Counted from the stretch's first letter, positions 21,238-32,407 are shown. The stretch is DNA of 64,000 nt from Methanobrevibacter arboriphilus (GCF_019669925.1 NZ_AP019779.1:2087292-2151291), one strand, 5' to 3'. Notes: generated by a model not told the origin, from the letters alone. Numbers and translations are program-made.

Positions 21238-22245
21238 TTATTCATATCTTACTTTACCTATATGTCTAGTACTTCCAGGATCCTCACCATTATAGTGTGC
21301 TAAGTAAAAGACAAACCATTCAAGAGGTATTACGAGTATAAATGGGGATAATAAATTATTTATATTAGAATAATCTTGCATTCTATAAACTAAAGTTTTA
21401 ACTCCTATTTTTTCACAAAAATCAATCGCTTTTTGAGTTATTTCATCTGATGGGTATTGTGAATCTAATATGATAATTGGAACATCTTTTTCAGCCCTTT
21501 CTATTAATCCATGTCTAAATTCTGATGAATATAATGGGCAAGAATGTTTTAAAGCACCTTCCATTAACATTGTCATAGCTAATTTATAGGCTAATCCAAA
21601 GTTTGGACCACTACCTAATGCATAGAATATTTCTTCATCTTTAAGTTCATATGCTAATTTTTTATTTTCTTCTTCAGTTACTTCAATAATCTTTTCCATT
21701 AAATCTGGGATTGCTTTAAGTTCTTTTAGAAGTTCATCAGTTTTTTCATAGTCTGAAGCTGAAAATAATATGTAATATAATGTAGATAATTGAGTAACAT
21801 AAGTTTTAGTTCCTAAGATAGCTTCTTCTCTTCCACACTGTGTCACTACTGAATCTTTTGCTTCTTTTATCATTGAACTATCTTTTTCATTAGATATGGC
21901 TATTGTATGGATTCCTAATTCGTTAGCTCTTCTAAGAGCTGCTAATGTATCTGCTGTTTCACCAGACTGAGATGTGAATATAGCTGCTGAGTTTTCTCCA
22001 TCTATTTTTTTATTATAATAAAATTCATATCCTGTAAAAACATCGATATTTAAGTTAGTTACCATTTCGAGAGCATCTTTTGCTGTATAAGCTGTTGATA
22101 AAGAACTTCCACAACCAACTAAATAAATACGATCAACTTTAGATAACTTATTAGCTATTTTTTCCATATTTTTTAATTCTGTTTCAAATGTTTTTCTAAT
22201 TGAATCAGGTTGTTCGAATAGTTCACTATACATTTTGTATTTCAT
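21238..22245 (-). CDS. SIS-domain sugar-phosphate isomerase/GlmS C-terminal-like protein
   Basis: Two SIS domains are visible; the first has YLVGCGSSLSTAYTAK and TSQSGETADT, a sugar-phosphate binding loop, and the second ALGSGPNFGLA and SSEFRHG. The layout is that of the isomerase half of glucosamine-6-phosphate synthase without the glutaminase domain. It may deaminate or isomerise an amino-sugar phosphate, fitting glycan precursor supply. ATG 22245 is chosen because TTGGAG lies just upstream; the in-frame TTG at 22257 is part of that site. Confidence 0.85.
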   Translation of the reverse strand: MKYKMYSELFEQPDSIRKTFETELKNMEKIANKLSKVDRIYLVGCGSSLSTAYTAKDALEMVTNLNIDVFTGYEFYYNKKIDGENSAAIFTSQSGETADTLAALRRANELGIHTIAISNEKDSSMIKEAKDSVVTQCGREEAILGTKTYVTQLSTLYYILFSASDYEKTDELLKELKAIPDLMEKIIEVTEEENKKLAYELKDEEIFYALGSGPNFGLAYKLAMTMLMEGALKHSCPLYSSEFRHGLIERAEKDVPIIILDSQYPSDEITQKAIDFCEKIGVKTLVYRMQDYSNINNLLSPFILVIPLEWFVFYLAHYNGEDPGSTRHIGKVRYE

Positions 22246-22589
22246 TTGTATCTCCAACTGATTTGATGTTTTTAAGTTTTTTATCTTAAATAGTTTTATT
22301 GATTATCCTATTTAAACTTTAAGATATTTATGGCATTTATTAATATTTATAAGTTAATTATAAAAGTATTATAAATTATTTTAAATTTATAAATTCATTT
22401 CATTAAATAACTTTATTAATAATTATTGAAATTTTTATTTTTAATATTTATTTTTAATATTTATTTTTAATATTTATTTTTCATTTTTATAAAGTTAGAA
22501 ATTTTTCATTTTTTAATAATTTATGAAAATAATTCTAATATTCTATTTAATAATTAAAATTAAATAGTTGATAGATATAAAATAAGTTT
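22246..22589. other. Divergent promoter region, AT-rich
   Basis: Separates the SIS gene (-) from the DUF447 gene (+). TATTTATTTTTAA is repeated three times near 22435-22480. No gene seen. Confidence 0.5.
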
Positions 22590-23285
22590 ATGAGTATTGA
22601 TTTAAGTTCTGTTGGAATGAAAAAAGGACAACAATATGAAACTATAATAACAACTATTGATAGTGAGGGTAAAAAAAATGGAGCTCCAATTGGTGTTATT
22701 TGTAAAGATAAATATAAAGTTATGTGTCGAATATTTAAAGGTAGTAAAACACTTGACAATATTATCTTAAACAATGAATTCATTGTTAATATAACTTTAA
22801 ACCCTATTTTATTCACATTTGCAACAATTGGAAATATTCCTGAAGATTTTTTTATAGATTCTAATATTGAATATAAGGATAAAAATAATAAAGAAAGTAA
22901 GAATAGAAAAAATAATGATAAAAATTTACCTATTTTAAATGATGTTGATGCTTATTTAATATGTAAAGTAATTGATATAAAAAATGCCTTTAAAAAAAGT
23001 GATCCTATAAAAAAATCAGAAGCAAAGGTCATAATTGCCAATGTTGAAGATATAGTCTTAAATAATAAATGTGCAAAAGCCCCTAATCGAGGTTTTTATT
23101 GTTTAATTGAATCTTTAGTGAATTTTACTAGGATTGATATTGTTGATAGTGAGAAAAAAGATTATTTTTTAGATAGATTTAATGAATCAAAAAGAGTTGT
23201 TAATAAGGTAGGAAGTAGTGAAGAAAAAAAAGCTATTGAATTACTTGGAGAAACTCTTAAAAATAAAGGATATGAAACTGATTAG
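22590..23285 (+). CDS. DUF447-family protein, flavin-reductase-like fold
   Basis: The N-terminus (GQQYETIITTIDSEGKKNGAPIGV) matches archaeal DUF447 proteins, whose solved members have an FMN-binding split-barrel fold. Function is unknown; flavin binding is a family-level inference. A lysine/asparagine-rich stretch at about residues 94-112 looks like a local insertion. Length 231 aa. No ribosome site is evident before ATG 22590. It converges with secD. Confidence 0.8.
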   Translation: MSIDLSSVGMKKGQQYETIITTIDSEGKKNGAPIGVICKDKYKVMCRIFKGSKTLDNIILNNEFIVNITLNPILFTFATIGNIPEDFFIDSNIEYKDKNNKESKNRKNNDKNLPILNDVDAYLICKVIDIKNAFKKSDPIKKSEAKVIIANVEDIVLNNKCAKAPNRGFYCLIESLVNFTRIDIVDSEKKDYFLDRFNESKRVVNKVGSSEEKKAIELLGETLKNKGYETD

Positions 23286-23496
23286 TGTTTTATAAGATAT
23301 ATTTAAAAAACAATTAAAAAGGAATAATTAAAAGAGAACAATTAAAGAGAATAATTAGAAAATAAAATACTAATAATTAATTAAAAAATAATTAAAGTAA
23401 AAATACTTTAAAAAACAATTAATTTAAAGTAGAAATATTTTAAAAAAATTTAGTTTAAAGCATAATTTTTAAAAAAACTTTAAAATTAAAAACTTT

Positions 23497-24738
23497 TTAC
23501 TTTAAAAATATTTCAACGAATTTTGCATAAACTGGTCTAGTAATAAATACTCCTACTAAAACTCCTAAAATGGTTGTAAATGCAAAACCAGCTAATGTTC
23601 CTATTCCACTACTTCCTCTTGCAAATCCAACATATGCTAGAGGTAACATAGCTGCAATTAAAGTTCCTGCTGATGCAAATACAATGAATAATGCATTTTT
23701 AACACTCATTCTGGTTCTAGTTCTTCTTCGTTTTTTATTTGTTTCACCTTTGGACTGTCTACCTAGAACTTCATCAGTAATAATAATCTGATCATCAACA
23801 CCAGTTCCAACTGCTGCAATTAGCCCTGCAATCGCTGATAAGTCTATATTCCAATGAATAATCGAAGCTATTCCCATAACGATAAGTACCTCAGATATAC
23901 TTGTTATTATTATAGGTATAACTAAAAGAGGCTTTCTATATCTAATGAATATAATACTTGATATAACCAGCATAGCTAATAATCCAGCAATTATTGCCCC
24001 ATTTAAGAATTGTTCTCCTAGTTCAGCTGATACTGTGCTTGCACCAACAACTTTAATTTGAACCGGAAGTGAACCTGTCTTTAAAACAGTATAAACATTT
24101 TGAGCTTGTGTTTGTGCTTCTTCAGGAGTGGAAGCTCCACCTGTAACACTTAATTCTGTAGCTGCTTTTCCATTAGCTAACTCTGGAGCAAGTTCTGGAG
24201 GGTTTTCATCAATTAACTTACCATCCAAGTACATATATACTTTTTCTCCACCTTTTCCTTCAGCTAAATCTGCAAATTTTTGAGCTCCGCTTGTGGATAC
24301 TTTAAATGGAACCATCCATTGTGTGTCAGTTATCTCATACATATCAACCGATGTAATGTCTGCACCAGTAAGTGCTACTGGGGCACTTTCATTACCTATT
24401 CTGGCTTCAAATTTACCTGGAGACCCTATCAGTTTTTCAACTTCTTCTGGCGAAACACCCGCCATCTCAATTATAACTAATTGATCACCACTTGATCTGA
24501 CTTTTACATCTTGAACTCCATATAAATTAAGACGCTTATCTAAAACAGTAGTTACAACATCCATTGTTTCTTTATCAACGGGTTTTTCAAGTTGAAGTTG
24601 TATTAATGATCCTCCTTTCAGATCAAGACCTTGTTGAATTCCAAGAGTTGAAATACTAATTGCGCTTGCTAAGATTAATATTATTAATAATATAACTCTT
24701 TTATCCTTGAAAAATTCTTTTAAATGTCTTTTCTTCAT
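23497..24738 (-). CDS. secD: Protein-export membrane protein SecD (archaeal)
   Basis: SecD works with SecF beside the SecYE translocon to help proteins cross the membrane. It has an N-terminal helix, a large external domain starting with [14 protein letters not shown], and five C-terminal helices with [20 protein letters not shown], the family's conserved motif. GGAGGCG lies five bases before ATG 24738, and the ATG overlaps the secF stop as ATGA. An in-frame ATG at 24759 lies upstream of that site and is not used here. Length 413 aa. Confidence 0.93.
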   Translation of the reverse strand: MKKRHLKEFFKDKRVILLIILILASAISISTLGIQQGLDLKGGSLIQLQLEKPVDKETMDVVTTVLDKRLNLYGVQDVKVRSSGDQLVIIEMAGVSPEEVEKLIGSPGKFEARIGNESAPVALTGADITSVDMYEITDTQWMVPFKVSTSGAQKFADLAEGKGGEKVYMYLDGKLIDENPPELAPELANGKAATELSVTGGASTPEEAQTQAQNVYTVLKTGSLPVQIKVVGASTVSAELGEQFLNGAIIAGLLAMLVISSIIFIRYRKPLLVIPIIITSISEVLIVMGIASIIHWNIDLSAIAGLIAAVGTGVDDQIIITDEVLGRQSKGETNKKRRRTRTRMSVKNALFIVFASAGTLIAAMLPLAYVGFARGSSGIGTLAGFAFTTILGVLVGVFITRPVYAKFVEIFLK

Positions 24739-25586
24739 TTTTTCGCCTCCACATACCATCTAAGAATTCCAAGGTTCATAAACCATGTTGTTAATATATC
24801 TGCAACTAATCCGATCATTAAAACTGCTGCAATATTGGTTAAAGTTGTTGCTTCAGGGATTAAGAAAATTGTAACTAAATAAAGAACTACCATTGAAGCA
24901 ATAGCTGTAATGGACATAGTCATACCAGTTTTCATAGCTTCTCTTGCTCTTTCAACAAGAGTTCCTTCTTTTCTCTTCAATAATCTGGTTGTAAGAAGGA
25001 TATCAGTATCAACACTATAACCAATTAACATAAGAAGAGCTCCAACAGAAGCTATTGACAAAGGAATATTGAATAAAGACATTCCTCCCATCGAGATAAT
25101 AATATCTGAAGCTGCAGCTAATATAACAGCTACTGATGGGACTGGTTCTCTAAATATTATAAAGACTGTTATAGACATAAATAAGAATGCAAATGCCATT
25201 GCCCAATAAACTTGGGTCATAGCTTCTTCACTCAAAATAGGACCTATTGCATTATAACTTACAACAGTTCCTGTTCCATTCAATGCCTGGCTAAATGCCG
25301 TTGAATTCACCTCACTCCCTATTTGAACGGTTATATCTGTACCTATATTACTTAAAACATCTACTTCTTCAACACCTAATCCTTGGTTATTTAAAGAGTC
25401 TTTCAACTGATTTTCTAAAGAAGAAGAATTTGTAGGTTGATTCATATCTAAAACTGCCACTGAACCTCCTTTTAAATCTATCCCTTCATCTATTCCATTA
25501 AAAGCTATTAATCCTAAAGATATAATTGTTATTATCACAGGTATAATAATTAATAGCTTATAGGAATCCATTAATTTTTTTAACAT
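24735..25586 (-). CDS. secF: Protein-export membrane protein SecF (archaeal)
   Basis: Partner of SecD. One N-terminal helix is followed by an external domain beginning [12 protein letters not shown] and by five membrane helices with the motif [19 protein letters not shown]. Its stop overlaps the secD start by four bases, so the two are translationally coupled. It starts 14 bases after the flavodoxin gene, so all three are probably one transcript. Length 283 aa is normal. Confidence 0.93.
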   Translation of the reverse strand: MLKKLMDSYKLLIIIPVIITIISLGLIAFNGIDEGIDLKGGSVAVLDMNQPTNSSSLENQLKDSLNNQGLGVEEVDVLSNIGTDITVQIGSEVNSTAFSQALNGTGTVVSYNAIGPILSEEAMTQVYWAMAFAFLFMSITVFIIFREPVPSVAVILAAASDIIISMGGMSLFNIPLSIASVGALLMLIGYSVDTDILLTTRLLKRKEGTLVERAREAMKTGMTMSITAIASMVVLYLVTIFLIPEATTLTNIAAVLMIGLVADILTTWFMNLGILRWYVEAKK

Positions 25587-25600
25587 TAAAGCACCATATT

Positions 25601-26095
25601 TTAATAATTATATAAACTTAAATCTAATAATTTTGCTATATTTAAACTATCTTCTTCGATTTTTTCAACACTTTTATTTTTAGTTTTAATAGTAAAAGAT
25701 TCAACTACTCTTGCTCCACGAGCTTGGACTTTTTCACTCATTCTTTCAATAGCAGAACGTCCTCCAGAACCATTCATGGTTGCAAATAGTACAATATCTT
25801 TTCCACGCAAATCACATTTATCAATTAAGGTTATTATTGCAGGAGAAGCATTGCTTGCCCAAGTTGGAGTACCAAAATAAATTAATCCATACTCACTCAA
25901 GTCTATGTTTGAAGGACTAATTTCAGTCTTATTTTCTCTAAAAGCATCTACTGAAGAAAATACTTTACCAAAAAATCCACTTCTTTTTTTTAAATCTTTT
26001 ATTTCTATTAAATCAGTATTTAAACTTTCAGAAAGTGTTTTGGCAACAATTCTTGTTTTCCCACTTTCTGAAAAGTAAATTATTATTGTTTTCAT
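25601..26095 (-). CDS. Flavodoxin-like protein
   Basis: The N-terminal phosphate-binding loop ([15 protein letters not shown]) and the [14 protein letters not shown] stretch fit a flavodoxin-fold FMN protein of about 164 aa. It would carry electrons in the cytoplasm or act as a small reductase. GGGGAT precedes ATG 26095. It heads the operon with secF and secD, though no functional link to protein export is known. Confidence 0.82.
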   Translation of the reverse strand: MKTIIIYFSESGKTRIVAKTLSESLNTDLIEIKDLKKRSGFFGKVFSSVDAFRENKTEISPSNIDLSEYGLIYFGTPTWASNASPAIITLIDKCDLRGKDIVLFATMNGSGGRSAIERMSEKVQARGARVVESFTIKTKNKSVEKIEEDSLNIAKLLDLSLYNY

Positions 26096-26502
26096 TTTAT
26101 CCCCTATTTAAAAGATATTATTTATTAACTCCTTTCTAATTATTATTTTTAATATTATCTTTAATTATTAAATAATTATTAGTAATTATAAAATAATATT
26201 ATTATTAATTATAATTAATTATTTAACTAAGTAATTTAACTAATTGATTATTTTAACATAAAATTTATATAAAATTTCAATATAATTTTTAATTTAGTAT
26301 TATATATTTTTATTATTTATAAAAATTGTTGTTGTTATAAGTTTAAAAAACGAAGTTTTTATTATTTATAATCTTTTTTTTATTAGAGTATTACTAATTA
26401 TTTTTATTAGTATTAATTATTTTTAATATAAAATTAGTTTTATTATTTAATATATAATTAGTTTATTTTTAATATAATATTATTTTTATATAATATTAAT
26501 TT
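26096..26502. other. AT-rich gap with an argC-side terminator
   Basis: Between argC and the flavodoxin gene. It contains the third copy of the dispersed hairpin repeat (26337-26393) and no gene. Confidence 0.55.
26337..26393 (-). terminator. Dispersed hairpin repeat acting as argC terminator
   Basis: On the - strand AAAAAC-TTC-GTTTTT forms a hairpin followed by T residues, 140 bases past the argC stop. The whole block, including flanks ATAAGTTTAAAAA and TTATTATTTATAA, matches the copy at 1695-1742. Confidence 0.5.
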
Positions 26503-27549
26503 TTAGGGTCTCATTCCATAACTATCTATGGCTGCTTCTTCTTTGAAACCACACATTATATTCATATTTTGGATAGCTTGTCCAGAGGCACCTTTAACCA
26601 GGTTATCTATAACAGATATAACAACTAATCTACCATTTTCATCTATTTCAAATCCTCCAATATGGGCAAAATTTGAACCTCTTACAGAATTTAAATTAGG
26701 AGTTTCTCCATCATCGAGTATTTTAACAAATTGCTCATCTTTGTATTGTTTTCTATAAAGGTTAATTATATCATTTTTAACATCATCAATATTTTTACTA
26801 TAATCAATATTTTCATCTACTATATTATTTAAGAAACTATGACTAGTAGTAAATATTCCTCTAATAACTGGAACTAAATGGGGAGTGAATGATACTTTAA
26901 CATTTGAATATTCCCCTAATTCTTGTTGAATCTCAGGACCATGTCTATGACTTGTAATTTTATAAGCAATTACATTATCTGCACAATTTGGATAATGGAA
27001 TGCCTGATTAGGATTTACTCCCCCTCCACTCACACCTGTTTTAGAGTCTATTATTATATTATCAACTAAGTTATTTTGGGATAATGGAAGATTTGCAAGT
27101 ATTGCTCCAGTTGGAAAGCAACCAGGATTAGCTACAAGGTCTGCTTTTTTAATTTCTTCCCTATAAATTTCAGGAAGGCCATAAACAGCATCCATAGGTG
27201 AAACATGTTCTATTCCATACCATTTTTCATAGGTGGATATATCTCTAAATCTGTAATCTCCACTTAAATCTATAACTTTACCACCAGTTTCTAATAGCTC
27301 TGGAACAATATTCATTGATGCTCCATGAGGTGTTGCTGTAAATATAATATCACTATCAATTTTATCTGTAGTAATATCTTTGAAAACTAGTTCTGATCCT
27401 TGTATATGGGGGTGTATTTTGTTTACAGGTGTTTTATCATATTGTCTAGATGTAATATTCTTTATTTCAACATTTGGGTGTTTTTGCAATAATCTAATTA
27501 ATTCCCCACCAGTATATCCACTTCCACCAATAATAGTCACTTCTGTCAT
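26503..27549 (-). CDS. argC: N-acetyl-gamma-glutamyl-phosphate reductase
   Basis: This NADPH enzyme makes N-acetylglutamate semialdehyde in arginine synthesis. The Rossmann motif [16 protein letters not shown] opens the protein, the active-site cysteine is in NPGCFPTGA, and the C-terminal [13 protein letters not shown] is typical. Length 348 aa is normal. AAGGTG precedes ATG 27549. No other arg gene is adjacent. Confidence 0.95.
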   Translation of the reverse strand: MTEVTIIGGSGYTGGELIRLLQKHPNVEIKNITSRQYDKTPVNKIHPHIQGSELVFKDITTDKIDSDIIFTATPHGASMNIVPELLETGGKVIDLSGDYRFRDISTYEKWYGIEHVSPMDAVYGLPEIYREEIKKADLVANPGCFPTGAILANLPLSQNNLVDNIIIDSKTGVSGGGVNPNQAFHYPNCADNVIAYKITSHRHGPEIQQELGEYSNVKVSFTPHLVPVIRGIFTTSHSFLNNIVDENIDYSKNIDDVKNDIINLYRKQYKDEQFVKILDDGETPNLNSVRGSNFAHIGGFEIDENGRLVVISVIDNLVKGASGQAIQNMNIMCGFKEEAAIDSYGMRP

Positions 27550-27905
27550 TTAAACACCTTGATTGTTTATTTTATTAGATTATATTTTAGTATATTATAA
27601 ATAAAACTTATATTCTAAATAAAACTTATATTACAAATAAAATTTCAATAATTACATACTTTTTATCAAATATAATATTTTTATAAATATAATAATATTT
27701 TATTAAAATTTGATACTTTTATTAAATATTTTATACATAAATAAATATGATTTTTTTAGTATAAATATATTTTTTAATATATTTTTAGTACATAACTTTT
27801 AGTACATAATATATTGGATAAAAATAATATATTAGGATAATTTTAATTTATTTAAATTTTTGTTAATCATTAAACTTAAAAATGAGTTTTATTAACTTTT
27901 TAGGA
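27550..27905. other. AT-rich intergenic stretch
   Basis: Simple A/T sequence with tandem AAATAAAACTTATATT-like repeats near argC (27597-27645). No gene seen. Confidence 0.55.
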
Positions 27906-28361
27906 TTAACAATCTTTTAAACTTTTTTCTGTGAAATCAGAGTTCTTTATTTTTTTTATTATTTTACAACTACTGTCTAATTCAGCTTTTCTATAATTAC
28001 TTACTCTTTCAACTTCACAGTCGATTTTCTGGTTCTTAAGGTCTTTTTTCAAGTCCTCTATTTTGTAACTTTGATCTGAACCTATTGCGATAATATCTGG
28101 GCGAATATCTCTGACTATCTTGAACATATCTGTAGGATGGCCTAAATAAGCTTCATCCACAGGTTTCAACATCCGTATCATTTCTAATCTCTGAGATTCT
28201 CCTATTATTGGAATCCTTTTCTTTCTACGGACAGTTGAATCTCTAGCTACAACAACAACTAATTTAACATCTTTTCCCCCTAGTTCTTTAGCTTTTTGGA
28301 GGTATAATCCATGTCCAGGATGTAAAAGATCGAATGTTCCAGTTGCCATAACAGTTTTCAT
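27906..28361 (-). CDS. ribL: Archaeal FAD synthase (FMN adenylyltransferase)
   Basis: RibL transfers AMP from ATP (or CTP-type donors) to FMN to make FAD. The cytidylyltransferase signature [15 protein letters not shown] is at the N-terminus, with the later [13 protein letters not shown] and AIGSDQ segments. Length 151 aa matches archaeal RibL. AAGGTGG lies before ATG 28361. Confidence 0.9.
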   Translation of the reverse strand: MKTVMATGTFDLLHPGHGLYLQKAKELGGKDVKLVVVVARDSTVRRKKRIPIIGESQRLEMIRMLKPVDEAYLGHPTDMFKIVRDIRPDIIAIGSDQSYKIEDLKKDLKNQKIDCEVERVSNYRKAELDSSCKIIKKIKNSDFTEKSLKDC

Positions 28362-28593
28362 TTTTCCACCTTCTTATTTACTAATATTTTCATTGTTCTT
28401 ATTAGTACTATTATTAATAATATTCTTATTATTTCTATCCTTTATTCTTATCCTTATTATTGTTATTTATTCTTATTATTTTTATTAATACTATTAATAA
28501 TATGTATTATTATTTCTATTAGTATGATTGCTCATATTATTAGTATAAATACTATTGTTATTGGTTTTATTAGTTTTATTAGTTTTTTTATTT

Positions 28594-29310
28594 TTATTTG
28601 GACTGTAATTTTAATGCATCTATTAAGTTTATTTTATTTTTATATAATGCTGATCCAATAACTACTCCTTTAACTCCAGTTGTAGTAAGTTTTTTTAAAT
28701 CTTCTAAAGTTGTTATTCCTCCAGAATAAACGATTGGAATATCTACAGAATTTACTAAGTCAATTGCTGGTTGAATATCCAAACCACTTAATAGTCCTTC
28801 TACATCTACATTAGTGAATAAAATACTTCCTGCTCCAGCTTCCTGAAACTCTCTACTAATATCTGTAGCTTTTTTATCAATTTTCTCTTTCCAACCTTTA
28901 ATCACTACTTTAGAATCTTTACTATCAAGAGATACCATTATCCTTTCTGATCCAAATTCTTCAGATAGTTTTTTTATTGTATTAGGCTTTTCAATAGCCA
29001 TTGTCCCAATAATAAGTCTTTCTATATCTAAATTCAAAAGTTTTTCAGCATATTCAATGCTTCTAATTCCTCCTCCCAGTTGAATTGGAACATTAACTTC
29101 TTTTAAAATTTTTTCTATTGTATTGAGGTTATCTTTAGTTTCTAAGGCTCCATCAAGATCAATCACGTGAATTATCTCGGCACCTTCATCTTCCCATTTT
29201 TTAGCTACCTTTTCAGGATTATCTATTATAACTTGTTCAGTTCCAGGTTTTCCTTGCACTAATTGAACACATTTCCCATTTTTTATATCAACTGCAGGCA
29301 TTATTAACAT
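28594..29310 (-). CDS. hisA: Phosphoribosylformimino-5-aminoimidazole carboxamide ribotide isomerase
   Basis: HisA carries out the Amadori rearrangement in histidine synthesis. It is a TIM barrel with Asp in [14 protein letters not shown] and a second catalytic Asp in [12 protein letters not shown]; phosphate-binding loops QLGGGIRS and IVYSGGI are present. ATG 29310 is chosen because AAAGAGG lies just upstream; an in-frame ATG at 29331 lacks support. Length 238 aa is normal. Confidence 0.94.
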   Translation of the reverse strand: MLIMPAVDIKNGKCVQLVQGKPGTEQVIIDNPEKVAKKWEDEGAEIIHVIDLDGALETKDNLNTIEKILKEVNVPIQLGGGIRSIEYAEKLLNLDIERLIIGTMAIEKPNTIKKLSEEFGSERIMVSLDSKDSKVVIKGWKEKIDKKATDISREFQEAGAGSILFTNVDVEGLLSGLDIQPAIDLVNSVDIPIVYSGGITTLEDLKKLTTTGVKGVVIGSALYKNKINLIDALKLQSK

Positions 29311-29837
29311 TTTTTCCTCTTTGAAGGACATATAAGCACCTAATATTTTAATTAATATTTAAATAATCGTTTATTTTTTATATAATATTCAATTAATCGT
29401 TTATTTTTTCGTATTATATATAATTAATTATATAATATGTAATATATAAGTCAATTTATATAGTATAATAAAATTTATATAATATATTAATTTATTTTAT
29501 AATTTATTTTATAAATTTAATAGTTTAAATTAATAGTTCAACTTATAAATTTATATAATTCAATTTTATATAATTCAATTATAAATTTAAATTTAATAAT
29601 TCAAGATATAGATATAAAAATATTATTAATAATAAAAAATAAGATAATAATATTAAATTAAATGATTAAATACATTAAAAATTATAAAAATTAATAAAAA
29701 TTATTATAAATAATTATTATTATAAAGAATTATTATAAAAATTGTTTTAAGAAGTTATTTTAAGATACTATTGAATTATTTTTAAGTTCATTAAGGTTTA
29801 AATTATGTTTAATGAATGATTTATTGATTTGATTTTT
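29311..29837. other. Divergent hisA-truA promoter region
   Basis: AATCGTTTATTTTTT occurs twice, at 29365-29379 and 29395-29409, one helical-phase-like 30 bases apart and close to the hisA start, so a regulator site is possible. The rest is simple A/T sequence without a gene. Confidence 0.45.
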
Positions 29838-31001
29838 ATGAAGAAGGTTGCTTTAAAAATTGCTTATATTGGAACTAATTTCCATGGATTTCAACGCCAA
29901 CCAAACCATAGAACTGTTGAAGGAGAACTCATTTACACCTTAAAAAAATTAGGTTATATCAATGATTTAAACTCTTCTAAATTTGGAATAGCTGGCCGTA
30001 CTGATAGGGGAGTACATAGTCTTGGAAATGTGATTAGCTTTATGAGTGATAGGGAAGTGATAGTTAATCAGATTAATCATAAACTTCCAGAAGATATTCA
30101 AATAATAGCTAAAGCTCCAGTTAGATATGGATTTAAACCAAGGTATGCTGAATCTAAACATTATAGGTATATATTTTTTGAAAAAGATCTTAATATTTCT
30201 CGTATGAATGAATTAGCTAATCTATTTGAGGGAGAACATGATTTTACTAATTTTTCCAAGAGAAATAAGAGTCAAAAGACTACTGTAAGAACTATAAACA
30301 AAATTGAGATCATAAATAATAATACTAATATTAATACTAATAATACTGATATTGATAATAATAGTAAAAATAATAGTAATAGTAATTATAATAATACTAA
30401 TACTACTACTAATAATACTACTAATAATACTAATAATAATATTAATAATATTAATAATCTTGACATTGATGCAGAATCATCAGATACTTACAATCTTGAT
30501 AAAGAATATTCTCAAAAATTAGAAAATCCTAAATATTTGAAAAGTTCTCCAAAATATATTTCTGATTTAAAAGAATCTGGAGATTTCATTGAATCTCATT
30601 ATGTAGGTGAATTAAAAGCTATTGGGAGATTTAATGAGAATTTTCAGAATGTTAATTTTAACAAATCTAGCTATGAACCAGTTTTTATTGATATTTATGG
30701 AGAAAGCTTTCTTTGGAATATGATTAGGAAAATGATGAGAATCTTTTTATTTGTTGGTAAAGAAGAAATGGAAGTAGAAGAAGTAAAAGATATGCTTGAT
30801 CCAACTAAAGAGTATAATATAAAACCTCTTAATCCTGAAAATCTTATATTAATGGATATAGAATATAATAATATAAAATTCCAATACGATGATTATGCAT
30901 TGGAAGGATTTAAAAGAGTATTAGTAAGAAATCTTTTTGATTATAAAATGAAAATATCATTAGAAAACAGCCTTTTAAACAGCTTAGAAAGTTTAAAATA
31001 G
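29838..31001 (+). CDS. truA: tRNA pseudouridine synthase A with large Asn-rich insertion
   Basis: TruA converts uridines 38-40 of tRNA to pseudouridine. The catalytic Asp is Asp56 in AGRTDRGVHS, and the C-terminal GESFLWNMIRKMMR motif is intact. Between them, residues about 160-208 are an Asn/Thr/Ile run encoded by AAT, ACT and ATT codons, followed by another low-complexity linker to about 280. The enzyme is 387 aa; archaeal relatives are usually near 260-280. The frame is kept, so the product is probably functional with a disordered loop. ATG 29838 is preferred over the in-frame TTG at 29829. Confidence 0.88.
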   Translation: MKKVALKIAYIGTNFHGFQRQPNHRTVEGELIYTLKKLGYINDLNSSKFGIAGRTDRGVHSLGNVISFMSDREVIVNQINHKLPEDIQIIAKAPVRYGFKPRYAESKHYRYIFFEKDLNISRMNELANLFEGEHDFTNFSKRNKSQKTTVRTINKIEIINNNTNINTNNTDIDNNSKNNSNSNYNNTNTTTNNTTNNTNNNINNINNLDIDAESSDTYNLDKEYSQKLENPKYLKSSPKYISDLKESGDFIESHYVGELKAIGRFNENFQNVNFNKSSYEPVFIDIYGESFLWNMIRKMMRIFLFVGKEEMEVEEVKDMLDPTKEYNIKPLNPENLILMDIEYNNIKFQYDDYALEGFKRVLVRNLFDYKMKISLENSLLNSLESLK

Positions 31002-31168
31002 GATATAACATTTTTTTAAAATCCTAAAAAGAATGTAACGGGAATTAGCTCCAAAAATAACAAGTTTATTTTAACTAATGAGTTATTTTAAATTAATATT
31101 TTATTCTATACTTTTTTATTTACATTTATTTTTAAGAATTATAATTTTTTAGGTGCATGAATAATAGT

Positions 31169-31205
<37 letters not shown>

Positions 31206-31240
31206 AATGAGTCTATACAATATATGTGTATTTAGTAAGT

Positions 31241-31301
31241 CCTTATTTCTCTTGATGCCTTAGTGTGTCTACACTCTTTATGAGTATATAGAGAAATAAG
31301 G
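31241..31301. repeat. Nested inverted repeat beside the DUF3800 gene
   Basis: CCTTATTTCTCT (31241-31252) and AGAGAAATAAGG (31290-31301) form a perfect 12-bp stem. Inside it AGTGT-GTCT-ACACT (31262-31275) forms a second hairpin. It ends 13 bases from the DUF3800 stop codon and could be a terminator or an element end. Confidence 0.6.
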
Positions 31302-31314
31302 CAAAGGCACTATT

Positions 31315-31916
31315 TTATTCTTTTTGATTAAACTCTATTAGAATATATTTGTTTTCAATGATTTTCAAGTATGCTTCATTTTTCCTTTCTAAATATTGAA
31401 AAGTAGACCAAGAAATTAAATCTGCAAATTGTATGCCAGTATTATTTTCAGAATGTACACATGAAACATTAGAAGTATTGTCTTTTAAAAAATTTCTTAA
31501 ATTGCTTGTAAATTTTTTTTCTAAAGTTTTAGGTAGGAATTTATCGATAAATAGGTTACTAGGAGTATTATTTAATTTTGATAATTTTAATAATTCTAAA
31601 ATCAAAAATTGATAAATTTCATTAACAGAATAATTTTTTAAAGGGTCTTTTTTGTTATTATAGTATATAGAATAAACCTCAATTTCCATTCTGTTCAAAT
31701 TTTTTAATAAGTCTTTGATTAGTTTTTCATCACTTTTATATGCTTTAATTTCTTTAACATTTTTTAATTGTTTTCTATATTTACCTCTTCTAAATCTTTT
31801 AATGGTATTTTTCAATTTTTTAATTCTTTTTCATCATTAAATACTAAAAGACTAATATTGAAATAATTAAAATCTCCTTTCAAACCACCACTTTCATCAA
31901 CATAAATAAACTTCAT
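31315..31916 (-). pseudogene. DUF3800 protein gene split by a one-base frameshift
   Basis: ATG 31916 opens a 34-codon frame starting MKFIYVDESGG, the usual DUF3800 N-terminus with its conserved Asp, and stops at TGA 31812-31814. The continuation KNTIKRFRRGKYRKQ up to QFADLISWS, with the second conserved Asp, is in another frame to 31315. Adding one G to make TGG at the TGA would join them as ELKNW-KNTIKRF. DUF3800 proteins have an RNase H-like fold and often sit near mobile or defence genes; their role is unsettled. This may be a real mutation, a sequencing error or a recoded site. Confidence 0.75.
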
Positions 31917-32407
31917 GTTTTAATCCTTTTATAGCTAATTTTATTTTTTGTTTCATTTAATTCATAATTAAGTTTATTCAATCATAAAATTGACAATTTA
32001 TTAACAATATAATTTAACAAAATTTTAGTTAATTTTTTATTCTTGTTTTATAAAATATTACTATATTTATAATGAGTGTTTTCTATTTTATTTTTTTGGG
32101 TTGGTTACACTATTATTTTATTTATTTTGAAATTTTTTTAAATTTTTAATTATAAAAATTTTAATTATACTAAAAATATTATAAAAAGAAGAAATATATT
32201 ATTTATAAAACAATTGATATATTATATATTAAATATGTTATAATTGAATAATATTTGAAATATTATAATTATTAAAAAATCAAAGATTTCTTAATTTTAT
32301 AAAAATAAAAAATTTTTATAATTATAAAAAATATTATAAAAAATAGTGTAACAATGAGTATTATACTAAAATTATACTAAAATTATAATAAAGATTTGTT
32401 ACAATTA
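31917..32407. other. AT-rich gap enclosing a possible MITE
   Basis: Apart from the inverted-repeat-bounded element at 32104-32352 nothing is recognisable. Confidence 0.5.
32104..32352. mobile_element. Possible MITE-like element with 11-bp terminal inverted repeats
   Basis: GTTACACTATT at 32104-32114 is the exact reverse complement of AATAGTGTAAC at 32342-32352, and the next bases inward stay similar (TTTTAT on both ends). The 249-base interior is A/T-rich without a gene. No clear target-site duplication is visible, so the call is tentative. Confidence 0.35.
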
